From Orychophragmus violaceus (Eukaryota; Streptophyta; Magnoliopsida; Brassicales; Brassicaceae): DNA of 64,000 nt. Position 1 is the first letter of the stretch. Each line of letters starts with the position of its first letter. Below, piece after piece: positions 43,955 through 55,357 of the stretch. The notes below the pieces were generated by a model. That model was not told the DNA's origin. It did no database searches and worked only from the letters and a program-made list of their open reading frames with translations. The stretch is taken from the NCBI GenBank assembly GCA_030180135.1, contig CM058230.1:101485503-101549502 (forward strand). Direction: 5' to 3'. A program made the translations under genes and the position numbers.

Positions 43955-44581
43955 TGTTGGGATTATGTCCTGAAATCACATTGTACTTACTCTAGAGATA
44001 GTTGTATTGTCGAGATCGGACAATTCATGTGATACTGGGTAGTCATAATGTTTTTCTAGAAACCGCTTATGACAAATGAGTTGTAACTCAATTCCAGTAT
44101 CGTGTGAACCTACAGGGTCACACACCTAAGCAAGTTGGACATAGTTCGTATGGGATGGATCATTGGCATATGGTCTGGTTGATGTGTATTGGATACACAT
44201 CGAATATGAGTTTTAAAGATGTGTGTCGAGGTCTGTGCATATATATAAGTGATCTTATGTATTTCGACCTAGTTGGACGAGAGCGCCGCCCATACATTTT
44301 TTCTCAGAGAGAAAAACACAGAAACCTCTAGAAACTCAGTTCCCAGGATATCCGATTCCCGGCGCTAGCATCCCGGTGGATTCCAGCTTGTGCGTGTGGA
44401 CTGCAGTAGAGGCGCGGCATCTGAGGCGCTCCAGTGATCTCGTTTATCTGACCATCTTCCGCTGCCAATCTCCAGGTAAACGCTAGATCGATCCATGATT
44501 AATTAACTAGACCCTAGATCCTAGGCTTTGGGAACCTGACAGCAATTCTGAATCTGGTAGAATTGGCTCGAAGTTCATTCA
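43955..44581 (+). repeat. Element B 3' LTR (627 bp)
   Basis: TGTTGGGATTATGTCC to AAGTTCATTCA, followed by the CATGG duplication and the resumed gag of A. About 70 bp shorter than the 5' LTR through one deletion. Confidence 0.94.
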
Positions 44582-47500
44582 CATGGATATGCTAACACTA
44601 AATCTTGGAGATCATGTGTTAAGGAAGCTCGATGCATGCAATTGTACAACCGCAACATCAATATGGTCAACTCTTGAAAGGTTGTATCTCTCTAAAACTC
44701 TTCCTAATCGTATTCACCTTCAGCATCGGTTTTATACGTTTAAGATGGTTGAATCGAAATCTATAGATCAGAATATAGATGATTTCTTGAAATTGGTAGC
44801 TGATCTAGGTAGTGTTAATGTTACTGTCTCTGATGAAGTACAAGCTATTATGCTGTTGAGTTCTTTACCTGTGCAGTATAATCAGCTAAAGGAGACGCTA
44901 AAGTACGGAAGAGATTCTCTATCTCTTGAAGAAGTTACCACCGCAGCTAAATCAAAAGAAATGGAGCTAGTGGAAATGAAAGAATCCAACGGTTCTAGTA
45001 AAAGTGGAGAAGCTTTCATTACCCGAGGAAGAACTGATAAAAGAGAGGGTTACAATGGAAAGAGCAAACACAAGTCACGGTCTCGTTCTGCATCAAAGGT
45101 AACTTGTTGGTATTGAAAGAAGGAAGATCACATGAAGAAGGACTGTTTCTCCAGAAAGAAGAAAATGGAGAGTAACTCTGGTGAGGCAGCAGTGATGGTG
45201 GATAAGTTACTTGAGATAGATGCTCTATCCATTGCGGATCAAGATCCTAAGGACAGATGGGTCATATATTCTGGTTGTTCATACCATATGACCTCAAGGC
45301 GTGAATGGTTTGAAGATTTCCGAGAGATCACTGGTGGACAAGTCCTTCTAGCAGATGACAGAAGTGTGATGGTAGAAGGCATTGGCTCTGTGAGAGTCAA
45401 CATGAAGGGAGGAAGTGTCAAGCACCTAGTAAACGTCAGGTACGTCCCAAACCTTAAAAGAAACTTAATATCTGTTAGTTCTTTGGACTTGCAGGGTTAT
45501 AAACAGGTAGGTGGAGACGGCAAGACGAGGTTTTACAAGAATGGGTCACTGGCACTACAAGGTACCCTTATTGGAAGTCTGTATCTCCTTGATGGAGACA
45601 CAATGAAACCAGAAGAAAGCATAGCAGCTGCAAAGGATGATACTGCTTTATGGCATAGTAGGCTTGGCCATATGAACATGAAGAACCTGAAGATTCTGGT
45701 TGAGAAAGGAATCTTGGATAAGAAAAGGATTAGTGATATGGACTTCTGTGAAAGCTGTGTAATGGGAAAGAACAGAAGACTCAGCTTCAACATTGGGAAA
45801 CACAACACTGAATAGGTTCTAAGATACGTGCATGCAGATCTCTGGGGTTCCCCAAACGTGGAATTCTCATTATCTAAGAAGCAATACTTCCTGTCAATCA
45901 TAGACAATCACTCAAGGAAAGTATGGGTATACTTCTTAGCCACGAAGGATGAGGCCTTCAACAAGTTCTGTGAGTGGAAATTACTAGTGGAGAATCAAGT
46001 GAACAAGAAGGTAAAACTCCTGAGGACTGATAACGGTCTCGAGTTCTACAACTCTAGATTTGATGAATTCTGTAAGAAGAATGGTATTGACAGACACAAA
46101 ACCTGCTCTTACACCCCACAACAGAATGGTGTGGCAGAGAGAATGAACCGTACGATTATGGAGAAGGTGAGATGCTTGCTAAATGAATCAGGATTGGAGG
46201 AGAGATTCTGGGCAGAGGCAGTAGCAACATCTGTATATCTCATCAACAGGACACCTTCTTCAGCAAATGATGGGAACATAACAAAACAGATTTGGCTTGG
46301 AAAAGAGCCTGGATATTCTCATCTACGGCGTTTTGGATCACTGGTGTATGTTCATACAGATCAGGGAAAGTTAAAACCTAGAGCTATCAAAGGTGTGTTC
46401 CTGGGGGTACCCATATGGTACTAAAGGGTACAAAGTGTGGTTGTTAGAAGAAAGGAAATGTGTTGTGAGTCGCAATGCAGTCTCCAGAGAGGATTTACTA
46501 TATAAGTATTAGCTTCAAGAAAAGAAGTCAGTGTCGTCTAGTACAGATGCAACAAAGGAGATTCATACAGAGCTTGAAGTTAAGAGAAAAGAATCTGAAG
46601 AGGAGGATGAAATATCTGACAATGAAGATATTACTGAAGGTGGAGCTCATGATGAGATACTAGAAGAAAGTGAGGATTCTAAACATGAGACTGTGGAACC
46701 TATTCAACAAAGGTTAATTAAACCGTGAAGGAGTAAGAAGGGAGATTAAACTTCCAAAAAGATATTCAGAAGACGAATATGTACTTGCCTTTGTACTATC
46801 TGTTGTTGAAGAACTAAATGTAGAAGAGCCTATTAGGAAGCAGTTAGGAGTAAGAACTGGTCAAGAGGGAAGGAAGCTCTTGAAGATGAGATGAAATCTC
46901 ATCAGAAGAATCAGACCTGGAATTTGGTAAAGAGACCAAGAAATCAGAAGATTATTAGGAGTAGATGGGTTCTAACAAGGAAGCCAGGTATCCCTCGAGT
47001 TGAGAAGCCAAGGTTTAAGGCCAGGTTAGTGGCAAAGGGGTATTCACAGAGGGAAGGAGTAGATTTTCAGGAGATATTTTCTCCAATTTTTAAACATGTT
47101 TCAATTAGATTCATGCTATCTCTGACCGTGAATCAAGAACTTGAGCTGGAGCAACTGGATGTGAAGACGGCGTTTCTACATGAGAAGCTTGAGGAAGACA
47201 TTTATATGGACCATCCAGAAGGGTTCATAGAAGAGGGAAAGGAGAACCTTGTATGTCATTTACATAGATCTCTATATGGTCTTCGACAAGCACCAAGACA
47301 GTGGAATAGATGTTTTGATCAATTCATGATAAAACAGGGTTTCCTTAAGAGTGAATATGATCAATGCATTTACTTCAGGAGCTGTGATGATGGCCTAGTG
47401 TATCTCTTGTTATATGTGGACGATATGCTATTGGCCTCAAAAAGTGCTAAAGAAATCAAGAGGGTTAAAGATCTGCTTAGGAATCAGTTTGATATGAAGG

Positions 47501-48366
47501 ACTTAGGGCCAACAAAGAGGATTCTAGGCATGAATATCGGCAGAGACAGAGTAGGGGGTGTTCTATCTTTGTCACAGGAAGACTATATCAAGAAAATTCT
47601 AAGAGTTTTCAAGATGGATGAAGCTAAAGCAGTATCTACACCCATTGGAGCACATTTTAAATTGGCAGCAATCAAGGAAGATGAAGAAACAACAGGGGAT
47701 GTTCCTTATAGTAATGCAGTTGGGAGCATCATATATGCTATGATAGGGACTAGGCCTGATGTTGCTTATGCTATAGGTCTAGTTAGTAGATATATGAGTA
47801 ATCCAGGGACTATCCATTGGACAACAGTTCAATGGATACTCAGATACTTGAAGGGAGCTCAGAATAGAAAGCTGGTGTTTACAAAAGGTTCAGGCTTCAG
47901 AGTAGAAGGATTCTCAGATTCAGACTATGCTAGAGATATGGATAAGCGCAGGTCAGTTACAAGATATGTTTTTACTGCAGGAGGTAATGTTGTGAGCTGG
48001 AAGTCTAGTTTACAACCTGTTGTCGCTCATTCAACGACTGAGGCTGAGTATATAGCGTTGTCTGAGGCAGTGAAGGAGGGTATTTGGTTAAAGGGTCTTG
48101 TTGAGGAGCTTGGATATGAGCAGGGTCCTATAGATGTCTAGTGCGATTCACGGAGTGCTATTTGCTTGGCCAAGAACAAGGTCTTTCACGAGAGGACTAA
48201 GCACGTAGCAACTAAGTACCATTTTATCAGGGACATGATTGAAGATGGAGTGGTGAAAGTTCAGAAGATCCCAACATCAAGAAATCCAGCAGACATGCTT
48301 ACCAAGGTGATACCAGTTCAGAAGTTTGAGCAAGCTTTAGCTCTGCTCAAAGTAGCCAGAGACTAA
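44582..48366 (+). pseudogene. Element A gag (rest), protease, integrase, RT and RNase H, with stops and frameshifts
   Basis: Gag continues (UBN2-type, LLSSLPVQYNQLKETL) to a knuckle broken by TGA (CWY-stop-KKEDHMKKDC) near 45,115. Protease follows with WVIYSGCSYHM: Tyr replaces the catalytic Asp. GAG-pre-integrase (LWHSRLGHMNMKNL, CESCVMGK) ends at a TAG at 45,813. The integrase core is readable (HADLWGSPNV, RTDNGLEF, NGVAERMNRTI) until a frameshift near 46,415. Reverse transcriptase reads from 46,891 with LDVKTAFLH and YVDDMLLAS. A TAG at 48,139 cuts RNase H, which resumes to 48,366. Overall Tork-like copia organisation; lineage is a guess. Confidence 0.92.
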
Positions 48367-48432
48367 GGTGGTGACTACGCTTGATGGCACATGGAGATAA
48401 CAAACACTCAATGTCTATGTCAAGGTGGAGAT

Positions 48433-48913
48433 TGTTGATCTTGTGACTATAGGCATTGAGCTGGTCAGGTTAATACCGGTTGTGGTATTGGTCTAATGGT
48501 ACTTTAGGTGAGCTATTGATTAATAGGTTTATTAGTTGGTTTAGCTGATCTTGGGTTGTACCGGTTCTTCTCAAGTTATAAGAGAAGTAAAGGGTTTGTT
48601 ATTGTTGGCTCTAACGGTGGAGAAAGGTAGCGAGAGAGAGAGAGTGTTGTGAGCTGAGTGAACTTGGGATCAATCTTGTTCTTGAGAGGGTGTGAGTTCA
48701 TTGTTCGGGTTGTACATTCTGTCTCGGTGATTCTTCATAGTAGATCTTTGCTTGTGGTGTCAAACCCCAGACATAAGGATCTCACTCGAGACCTGAACTG
48801 GGTTAAAAATTTCTTGTGTTCTTAAGCTTTCACATTTCTACTTCTTTATCTTCTTTCAATTGGTTACAAAATCATCAACTTCATGTGAGGGATTCCGAGT
48901 TAGATTCGCAACA
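48433..48913 (+). repeat. Element A 3' LTR
   Basis: TGTTGATCTTGTGAC to GATTCGCAACA, then ATTTG and RING-gene sequence. Differs from the 5' LTR at roughly 18 sites. Confidence 0.95.
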
Positions 48914-49454
48914 ATTTGCTTCAGAATCAATCTCAAAGTCATCTTCAAGGAACTGATACCTACAAACCGGGCATGTATTATGAAGCTTTGGCCATGGGAG
49001 CAAGCAATCACCATGAAATTTGTGTTTACATGGCATCTGTTTTGCCACGGTTCCAATCTCAAAATCATCCAAACACACCCAACATTCCAGAGCCTCTTTT
49101 GGAGCTGGAGGTGATCCATATCTGTTGGGAACGTTCTCATTAAAATACTGAACCAGCTCTTCGAATCCAAGACGGTTTAATTACTCACTTAAAGAACTGT
49201 AAGGCACAAAATCTAAAGTAAGCGATAATTTGATTTTGCGAATTGGCCACGATCACGCGTCCTCTCACTCTATCATCATCATCATCATCATCATCACCAT
49301 CAGGATGAAGTGAAGCAATTGCACGACCGAAACGGAACGTCTTCCCATTCTCCTAAGAATCTCTTGAGTCCCTAAAGAATCTTGTTCTATGGCCGATTCA
49401 TGTTCATTGCCAAAACGACACTCAACTTTAACCCTAGAACAAGTGTCCATTTCC
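48914..49454 (-). pseudogene. RING-H2 E3 ubiquitin ligase relic, split by element A
   Basis: The minus strand holds FEELVQYFNENVPNRYGSPP, then C-W-V-C-L-D-D-F-E-I and the rest of a RING-H2 finger (MPCKHKFHGDC, CPVCRYQ), all eight zinc ligands present. Compared with the BTL/RNF115-like family as I remember it, about 12 residues are missing between the SPPAPKEA block and the first Cys. Upstream, a stop and frameshifts separate this from a D-rich stretch (the ATC microsatellite at about 49,271) and a likely start ATG near 49,450. The frame runs into the LTR of A, gaining the tail CCESNSESLT, while the original end lies at 14,387-14,422. Position after BCKDH and TBP fits At1g55530. Probably non-functional. 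Confidence 0.75.
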
Positions 49455-49869
49455 CAATCTCACAGATTAATCCAAATAATATTGAATTTAAGATTTGCAA
49501 TCAAAAATCACAACTAATGACTACATACAGAAGAGAAGAAGAAGAATCTGCGTTCGGACACAATCCATTTAAGTCCAAGAGATTAAAATGAACACATACC
49601 CTAACTCAAAACAAAACAATAAATGCCGAGTCGCAAAGAGCGCATGTAAATCTCTGATAAGTGATAATCACACAAGAATAAAATCGAGCGAAAAGGGATG
49701 AGTTCTCTTGCCTCTTTTCTAATGGAGTCAAGATACGATATACCCATATGAGAGAAATATTAATCTCGAATGCCCTGTTATATTTTTAATGGCGAAATGA
49801 CAATTTTTTTCTTTAATGAATGAGAGTAAATGGTTAAATATAATTAAATCAGTAAGTGTTTATTGAAAA
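49455..49869. other. 5' flank of the RING relic
   Basis: Presumed 5' UTR and promoter of the minus-strand RING gene: AT-rich, with CT-rich stretches (GAAGAAGAAGAATC on the plus strand near 49,535). No gene or repeat identified. Confidence 0.4.
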
Positions 49870-50010
49870 ACACATTAGCTCAGTGGTTGGGAGCTCCACG
49901 CACATACATGTGTGCGACGGTTCGAATCCCTTAGACCGAGTAATACTTGTACTACTAATACTGGTACAACTGATGGGATACAATTAGGGGATGATCTTTA
50001 TCCAAAAAAA
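49870..50010 (+). mobile_element. tRNA-derived SINE (complete copy)
   Basis: It has a Pol III A-box-like TTAGCTCAGTGGTTGGGAG (49,875-49,893) and B-box GGTTCGAATCC (49,919-49,929), then a non-tRNA body, ending in an A7 tract (50,004-50,010). The tRNA-like part cannot fold a full cloverleaf with CCA-side pairing, and the long tail is SINE-like. The left end is uncertain; no clear target duplication was found. Only the part from 49,906 rightward is repeated in the tandem units. Confidence 0.6.
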
Positions 50011-50098
50011 GCATTGAACTCTTTTAGGGTTTTGGTTTAGTTTTATAAGCTTTCATCCTTTTTCAGCTCCTGGGCCTTTTTTTTTAAATTATAGTTAA

Positions 50099-51582
50099 CT
50101 AGATTTTGATCCGCACTAATGAAGCGCGGGTTTATGTTTTTCAAATTTTTTTTTATATTTTAGAGTGGGTATATATTTTATTTGATCGTTTTTTTATTTA
50201 AATTAATTCTAAATTAGTTTAACCCGTGATTTCATTACTAAAAGTTATTAAAATCAATAACATTTATATAGAATGCAATCTTAGTAATATATAAGTTATT
50301 AGATTCGATATGCAACTTTTCGATTTAATTATATATAATTGTTTGTTTTAAATAATATATTTTTAAAGTGTGATTATGAATTTATAAATAATTTTAATAT
50401 TTATCATTAATAATATATCAATTAAAATTGTTTTTAATAGTATAGATAATTTCAATTGGTTCATTTATTTTTTTGACCCGTTTATAATGGTCTAAATATA
50501 AAGATATTTATATTTATTTTATAGATCAAAATGTAACTAATATATGATAACCCGTTCATTTAACATTTTGGATTGATTTAAGTTCATTTTAATGCTTTTA
50601 TAATTAAAATTGGTTAATTTATCTTTTAAACTTGTCTTTCAAATTTCAAAAATAAAATTGTTTTCCAATGCACATAACTCTTTTTAAATAATTTTATAAT
50701 GAAAAATAAATCTATATTTCAACACATTTTATGGTAGTGTAAGTATTTTGAAAATTTGATTAAAAATCCTTTAAAAACAATCATCTTAAAAACATTAACT
50801 GAATCAAACTCATCACATATTTCAATAATATATGTATTGAATAATTTTAATATTTTATCAAATTAAGAATATAACAATTGAAATAGTTAATACATATTTT
50901 TAACTCGTCTTCTAGTATTCAAATTTTGTTTTTAATAGTATAGATAATTAAAATTGTTTAATCTATTTTGAATATGTTTAATGTTTTATAATGGTCTAAA
51001 TATAAAGATTTTTATGTCACTTTAATAGATTAAAATGTAAATAAAAATTTATTAATTAATTGTAATAATAATTTTGCATTTAAAATTATCCTTCTTAAAA
51101 ATCAAGAAGTTACTAATATTTTCTAAAATTTTCATAATATAAATACATATTAATATTTCAATTAGAAAGAGTTATTAAAGATATTATGAAAATAAATTTT
51201 GAATAAAATTAGAAATTAGAGAATATTTATATTATAATATAATTAAGATGATTTTATTATAATATAATAAAAGTTCGAAATTATTAAATATTTTCTTAAG
51301 AAATAAAAAACATAAATATTTTTCTTAAGAAATTGAAATATAAAATTTTATACTATATATATATATTTAAAATAAAAAGATATTAAAAGATATTATGAAT
51401 GTATTTTGGAACAAAATCATTAATTAAAAAATATTTTGTATGACCCATATATAGTCCAAAGTTATATAATACAAAATATCCTTGATGAATTCCAAAAAAA
51501 ATAAAAAAGTGGCACAATCTGTAATATCCCACATAAATCCAACGTTATTTTTTAAAAGGATCACCTGTTTTAATAATATAGA
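50099..51582 (-). mobile_element. Helitron-like element, copy 1
   Basis: On the minus strand it starts TCTATATTATTAAAACAGG and ends with a hairpin CCCGCGCTTCATTAGTGCGG followed by ATCAAAATCTAG. The 5' TC, 3' CTAG with an upstream GC hairpin, and insertion between A and T are the Helitron hallmarks. The 1.48-kb AT-rich body has no Rep/helicase, so it is non-autonomous. Copies in the other units arose by segmental duplication, not transposition. Confidence 0.75.
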
Positions 51583-52086
51583 TGTAGAGAATTTGCAATG
51601 TATATACTATATAGTATATACAAAAGTTAATTGTATATACTTAATTTCACTCTAGTTAATCGTTATTTCAACGTATGGGCTTACAGATTTATATTTACTA
51701 GTATGATTTATTCGCACCATATGCGAGCACAAATATTATTAAAAATAAAATTTTAAAAATAAAAATTTATCAAATTAATTTAAAAATAATCTATACTATT
51801 AAAACAACAGTACAAAACAAAAATTTTCCTGAGTTTTTGATTTATTTACAAGATATGCCATTATTATTTGTACACAAATCAATTAAATTAAGGTTATTTT
51901 AGTATGTAAGAAAATGCAAATTGGATGGGTTTTCCCAAAATAAGCAGATTTTATGCCATGAAATCTTATTCTTTTTTCCATCAAATCTTATTTTTTTCCA
52001 TAAAATCTTAAGAACCAATTTTCCTCTTCTTTTAGTCTTAACCCTAATCACAATTATGCAACAAGAGAAATTAAACGCAATATTTA
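51583..52086. other. AT-rich interval with further Helitron-like termini
   Basis: At about 51,699 a CTAG with an adjacent TCGCATATGGTGCGA hairpin (minus strand) looks like another Helitron 3' end, and at 51,790 ATCTATACTATTAAAAC looks like a plus-strand Helitron 5' end. Partner ends were not found. No coding sequence. Confidence 0.35.
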
Positions 52087-52183
52087 CACTACAAGAAAAC
52101 ATTAGTTTTGCTACAACAACTATAGTGACAAATTAGTGGCAAATCAGGTTTTTTGAAACTGATATGCCACCCTAAATGTAGTG
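52087..52183. mobile_element. CACTA-type MITE, copy 1 (97 bp)
   Basis: Ends are CACTACAAGAAAAC and AAATGTAGTG, flanked by TTA/TAA; the outer inverted match TTTACACTACA/TGTAGTGTAAA is perfect. Internal TTTGCTACAACAACTATAGTG and ATTAGTGGCAAATC resemble CACTA subterminal repeats. Far too short to code. Confidence 0.6.
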
Positions 52184-52935
52184 TAAATTCGTTCAGTTTT
52201 TCATTCCTTTTTCAAAAGGTTTGGAATTAGGCAAAGAGCTTGAAAAAAATCTAGTTTCCGCCGTTCTATTGTTGAAAAATTGACCTTAATTAGTCTGGAT
52301 TTAATCATAACATTGTTCTTGTTTCGAGTTTATCAATTATCACTGTATCGGAGAAACCCTAATTTCGATGTCGTGGATTTGGTGGAATTTGGTTATCGGC
52401 CAAATTAGTCGTTGTTGTTATATAGATTAGTCTTGTTTCACAAAACTATTCTCAATCTGAATGTTTCTTCAACTTAGATTTATGTTGTTGTTCCTGGATT
52501 CTCTGCCATTGCAAATGTAAAATCTCAACTGTTTAAGATTCTTTTAATGATGAATCATTGCTTTTGGATAAAATGTTAACTCTTTTAGGCTCTTTAGTTT
52601 GTTTTTGGAAACATTGATTGTTCAGTAGATGATTTAGTCAATCTTAGTTCATAATCATAGATAAGAAGTAGTCTTAGACTCACTGTTATCGTGTAGAATC
52701 TGAATTGTTTTATGTTCTTTTGTTGTTTCTTGAAAATCCGACTTCATAATCATAGAAAAAGCCTACATGCTTGCATCTTCTCATGAACTAGTAGAAAATT
52801 CATATCATTGCGATAAAAGTTTGTAGATTGAGAGAGATTTAGAGTGTTAAGAAGAAATTGCTTTACCTTTAACTGTTCTTTGGATCATCTTGTATTGTTG
52901 AATTCAAATTCAGTCGCTTTCCTTTGCAGTAAAAA
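52184..52935 (+). other. Upstream region of ferredoxin pseudogene 1
   Basis: Looks like former promoter and 5' UTR: GAAACCCTAATTTCGATGTCG near 52,350 and a TTTCCTTTGCAG acceptor-like end immediately before AAAAAATGG, suggesting a 5'-UTR intron. No separate gene. Confidence 0.35.
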
Positions 52936-53383
52936 ATGGCGACTATGAGAATCTCTTCCACAAGTATGACTAAAGCTGTTCTCACAAGCCAACCAAGAAA
53001 GCTCAACAACAAAACCAACAAAGTTTGACTAGGATCGACCAATAAACTCTCGAGATCTTTCGGATTAAAATGCTCAGCGAATTCCGGTGCCACGATGATG
53101 TCAGCGGTTTACAAAGTGAAATTCATAGGACCAAAAGGAGAAGAGAGCGAAATCGAGGTTCAAGACGATCAATACATCTTAGACGCAGCTGAGGAAGCAG
53201 GACTTGACTTGCCTTACTCTTGTAGAGCTGGTGCGTTTTCCACTTGTGCGGGTAAAAGTCGATCAGTCCGATGGTTTGTTTCTTGATGATGATCAGTTGG
53301 AGAAAGGGTATGTTTTGACCTGTGTGGCTTATCCTGAGTCAGATTGTGTGATTCATACTCACAAAGAAACTGAACTCTTCTAA
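52936..53383 (+). pseudogene. Plant [2Fe-2S] ferredoxin pseudogene, copy 1
   Basis: Ferredoxin accepts electrons from photosystem I in the chloroplast stroma. The frame from ATG reads a chloroplast transit peptide (MATMRISSTSMTKAVLTSQP), hits TGA at 53,026, then continues (SFGLKCSANSG) into the mature domain: AVYKVKFIGPKGEE, QYILDAAEEAGLDLPYSCRA. In the C-x4-C-x2-C cluster the second Cys is Phe (TTT at 53,236). After STCAGK about 14 nt are missing, shifting the frame, and the rest (VDQSDG, LEKGYVLTCVAYPESDC, KETELF stop) reads in another frame. Length and sequence match leaf-type Arabidopsis ferredoxins. Three independent lesions make it non-functional. Confidence 0.92.
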
Positions 53384-53682
53384 ATTTTTGGTCTCTTGTT
53401 GACTTTTAGAGAACAACTGGTTTAATAGATATGGTTAGTGTTAACCAATCACTTTGGTATTTTTTTTTTCTTGCTTAAACCGGTATACTAAAGGATTAAG
53501 CTTTTTATATTTATGGGAGCCGGAAATACTATTTATTGCAGTACTCACCAATTAATCGTTGCATTACGCGCAATTTATTTGGTAAACTAGTGTCTGTTAA
53601 CGCGGGTTTATTCTTCTTTTTATTTAAATTTTTAGATTTAGTGGGACAATAATGTTAGAATATTTATCATTTTTATTATATT
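53384..53682. other. 3' flank of ferredoxin pseudogene 1 to the unit boundary
   Basis: AT-rich, with a T-run and an ACTAGTGTCTGTTAACGCGGG phrase near 53,587 that may be the 3' end of a second minus-strand Helitron, truncated here by the duplication junction at TTACATG. Confidence 0.4.
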
Positions 53683-53875
53683 ACATGTGTGCGACGGTTC
53701 GAATCCCTTAGACCGAGTAATACTTGTACTACTAATACTGGTACAACTGATGGGATACAATTAGGGGATGATCTTTATCCAAAAAAAAGCATTGAACTCT
53801 TTTAGGGTTTTGGTTTAGTTTTATAAGCTTTCATCCTTTTTCAGCTCCTGGGCCTTTTTTTTAAATTATAGTTAA

Positions 53876-55357
53876 CTAGATTTTGATCCGCACTAATGAA
53901 GCGCGGGTTTATGTTTTTCAAATTTTTTTTTATATTTTAGAGTGGGTATATATTTTATTTGATCGTTTTTTATTTAAATTAATTCTAAATTAGTTTAACC
54001 CGTGATTTCATTACTAAAAGTTATTAAAATCAATAACATTTATATAGAATGCAATCTTAGTAATATATAAGTTATTAGATTCGATATGCAACTTTTCGAT
54101 TTAATTATATATAATTGTTTGTTTTAAATAATATATTTTTAAAGTGTGATTATGAATTTATAAATAATTTTAATATTTATCATTAATAATATATCAATTA
54201 AAATTGTTTTTAATAGTATAGATAATTTCAATTGGTTCATTTATTTTTTTGACCCGTTTATAATGGTCTAAATATAAAGATATTTATGTTTATTTTATAG
54301 ATCAAAATGTAACTAATATATGATAACCCGTTCATTTAACATTTTGGATTGATTTAAGTTCATTTTAATGCTTTTATAATTAAAATTGGTTAATTTATCT
54401 TTTAAACTTGTCTTTCAAATTTCAAAAATAAAATTGTTTTCCAATGCACATAACTCTTTTTAAATAATTTTATAATGAAAAATAAATCTATATTTCAACA
54501 CATTTTATGGTAGTGTAAGTATTTTGAAAATTTGATTAAAAATCCTTTAAAAACAATCATCTTAAAAACATTAACTGAATCAAACTCATCACATATTTCA
54601 ATAATATATGTATTGAATAATTTTAATATTTTATCAAATTAAGAATATAACAATTGAAATAGTTAATACATATTTTTAACTCGTCTTCTAGTATTCAAAA
54701 TTTTTTTTAATAGTATAGATAATTAAAATTGTTTAATCTATTTTGAATATGTTTAATGTTTTATAATGGTCTAAATATAAAGATTTTTATGTCACTTTAA
54801 TAGATTAAAATGTAAATAAAAATTTATTAATTAATTGTAATAATAATTTTGCATTTAAAATTATCCTTCTTAAAAATCAAGAAGTTACTAATATTTTCTA
54901 AAATTTTCATAATATAAATACATATTAATATTTCAATTAGAAAGAGTTATTAAAGATATTATGAAAATAAATTTTGAATAAAATTAGAAATTAGAGAATA
55001 TTTATATTATAATATAATTAAGATGATTTTATTATAATATAATAAAAGTTCGAAATTATTAAATATTTTCTTAAGAAATAAAAAACATAAATATTTTTCT
55101 TAAGAAATTGAAATATAAAATTTTATACTATATATATATATTTAAAATAAAAAGATATTAAAAGATATTATGAATGTATTTTGGAACAAAATTATTAATT
55201 AAAAAATATTTTGTATGACCCATATATAGTCCAAAGTTATATAATACAAAATATCCTTGATGAATTCCAAAAAAAATAAAAAAGTGGCACAATCTGTAAT
55301 ATCCCACATAAATCCAACGTTATTTTTTAAAAGGATCACCTGTTTTAATAATATAGA
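53876..55357 (-). mobile_element. Helitron-like element, copy 2
   Basis: Same CTAG/hairpin and TC ends as copy 1, carried along in unit 2. Confidence 0.75.

Larger units (their letters stand above)
15189..44581 (+). mobile_element. Element B: copia-type element with intact gag and ruined pol
   Basis: LTRs are 15,189-15,887 and 43,955-44,581 (TGTTGGGATTA...TTCA), flanked by CATGG (15,184-15,188 and 44,582-44,586). The primer-binding site GTGGTATCAGAACC starts at 15,888, and purine tract AAGTGGGAGA precedes the 3' LTR. Element C sits in the leader just before gag. Gag is open for 304 codons, but pol is shredded by indels and large deletions far beyond what the LTR difference (about 15-20 sites by eye) would suggest. 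B is related to D and F in LTR, leader and gag sequence. Confidence 0.93.
14425..48913 (+). mobile_element. Element A: Ty1/copia LTR retrotransposon, outermost of five nested elements
   Basis: LTRs are 14,425-14,903 and 48,433-48,913, both TGTTGATC...CAACA. Target duplications are ATTTG on each side. The primer-binding site GTGGTATCAGAGCC follows the 5' LTR and a purine tract (AAGGTGGAGATT) precedes the 3' LTR. Element B lies in its gag, so A itself is only about 5.1 kb. All copia domains are present but broken by point lesions. By eye the two LTRs differ at about 18 positions plus small indels, the most of any pair here. Confidence 0.95.
49906..53682. repeat. Tandem segment, unit 1 of 3 (~3,777 bp)
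   Basis: Starts inside the SINE at ACATGTGTGCGACGG and ends in TTTTTATTATATT. Units 2 and 3 repeat it almost base for base, with single-base changes and homopolymer length differences only. Contents: SINE tail, Helitron-like element, CACTA-type MITE, ferredoxin pseudogene, start of a second Helitron-like end. Confidence 0.97.

Noticed and set aside
14936..48366. Treating the two pieces of A gag-pol as two different elements
   Set aside because: The frame and the CATGG duplication join exactly across B, and both lie within one LTR pair with ATTTG duplications.
49875..49945. A possible functional tRNA gene with A and B boxes
   Set aside because: The tRNA-like part lacks a convincing acceptor stem and runs into a long body with an A-tract, so it is a SINE.
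52869..53093. Minus-strand frame opposite the ferredoxin pseudogenes, present three times
   Set aside because: Antisense of the ferredoxin 5' part; its repetition is due to the tandem duplication.
53095..53286. A 63-codon ferredoxin frame starting at an internal ATG as a real short gene
   Set aside because: It lacks a transit peptide and the second cluster Cys, and ends through a frameshift; the fuller reading shows a pseudogene.
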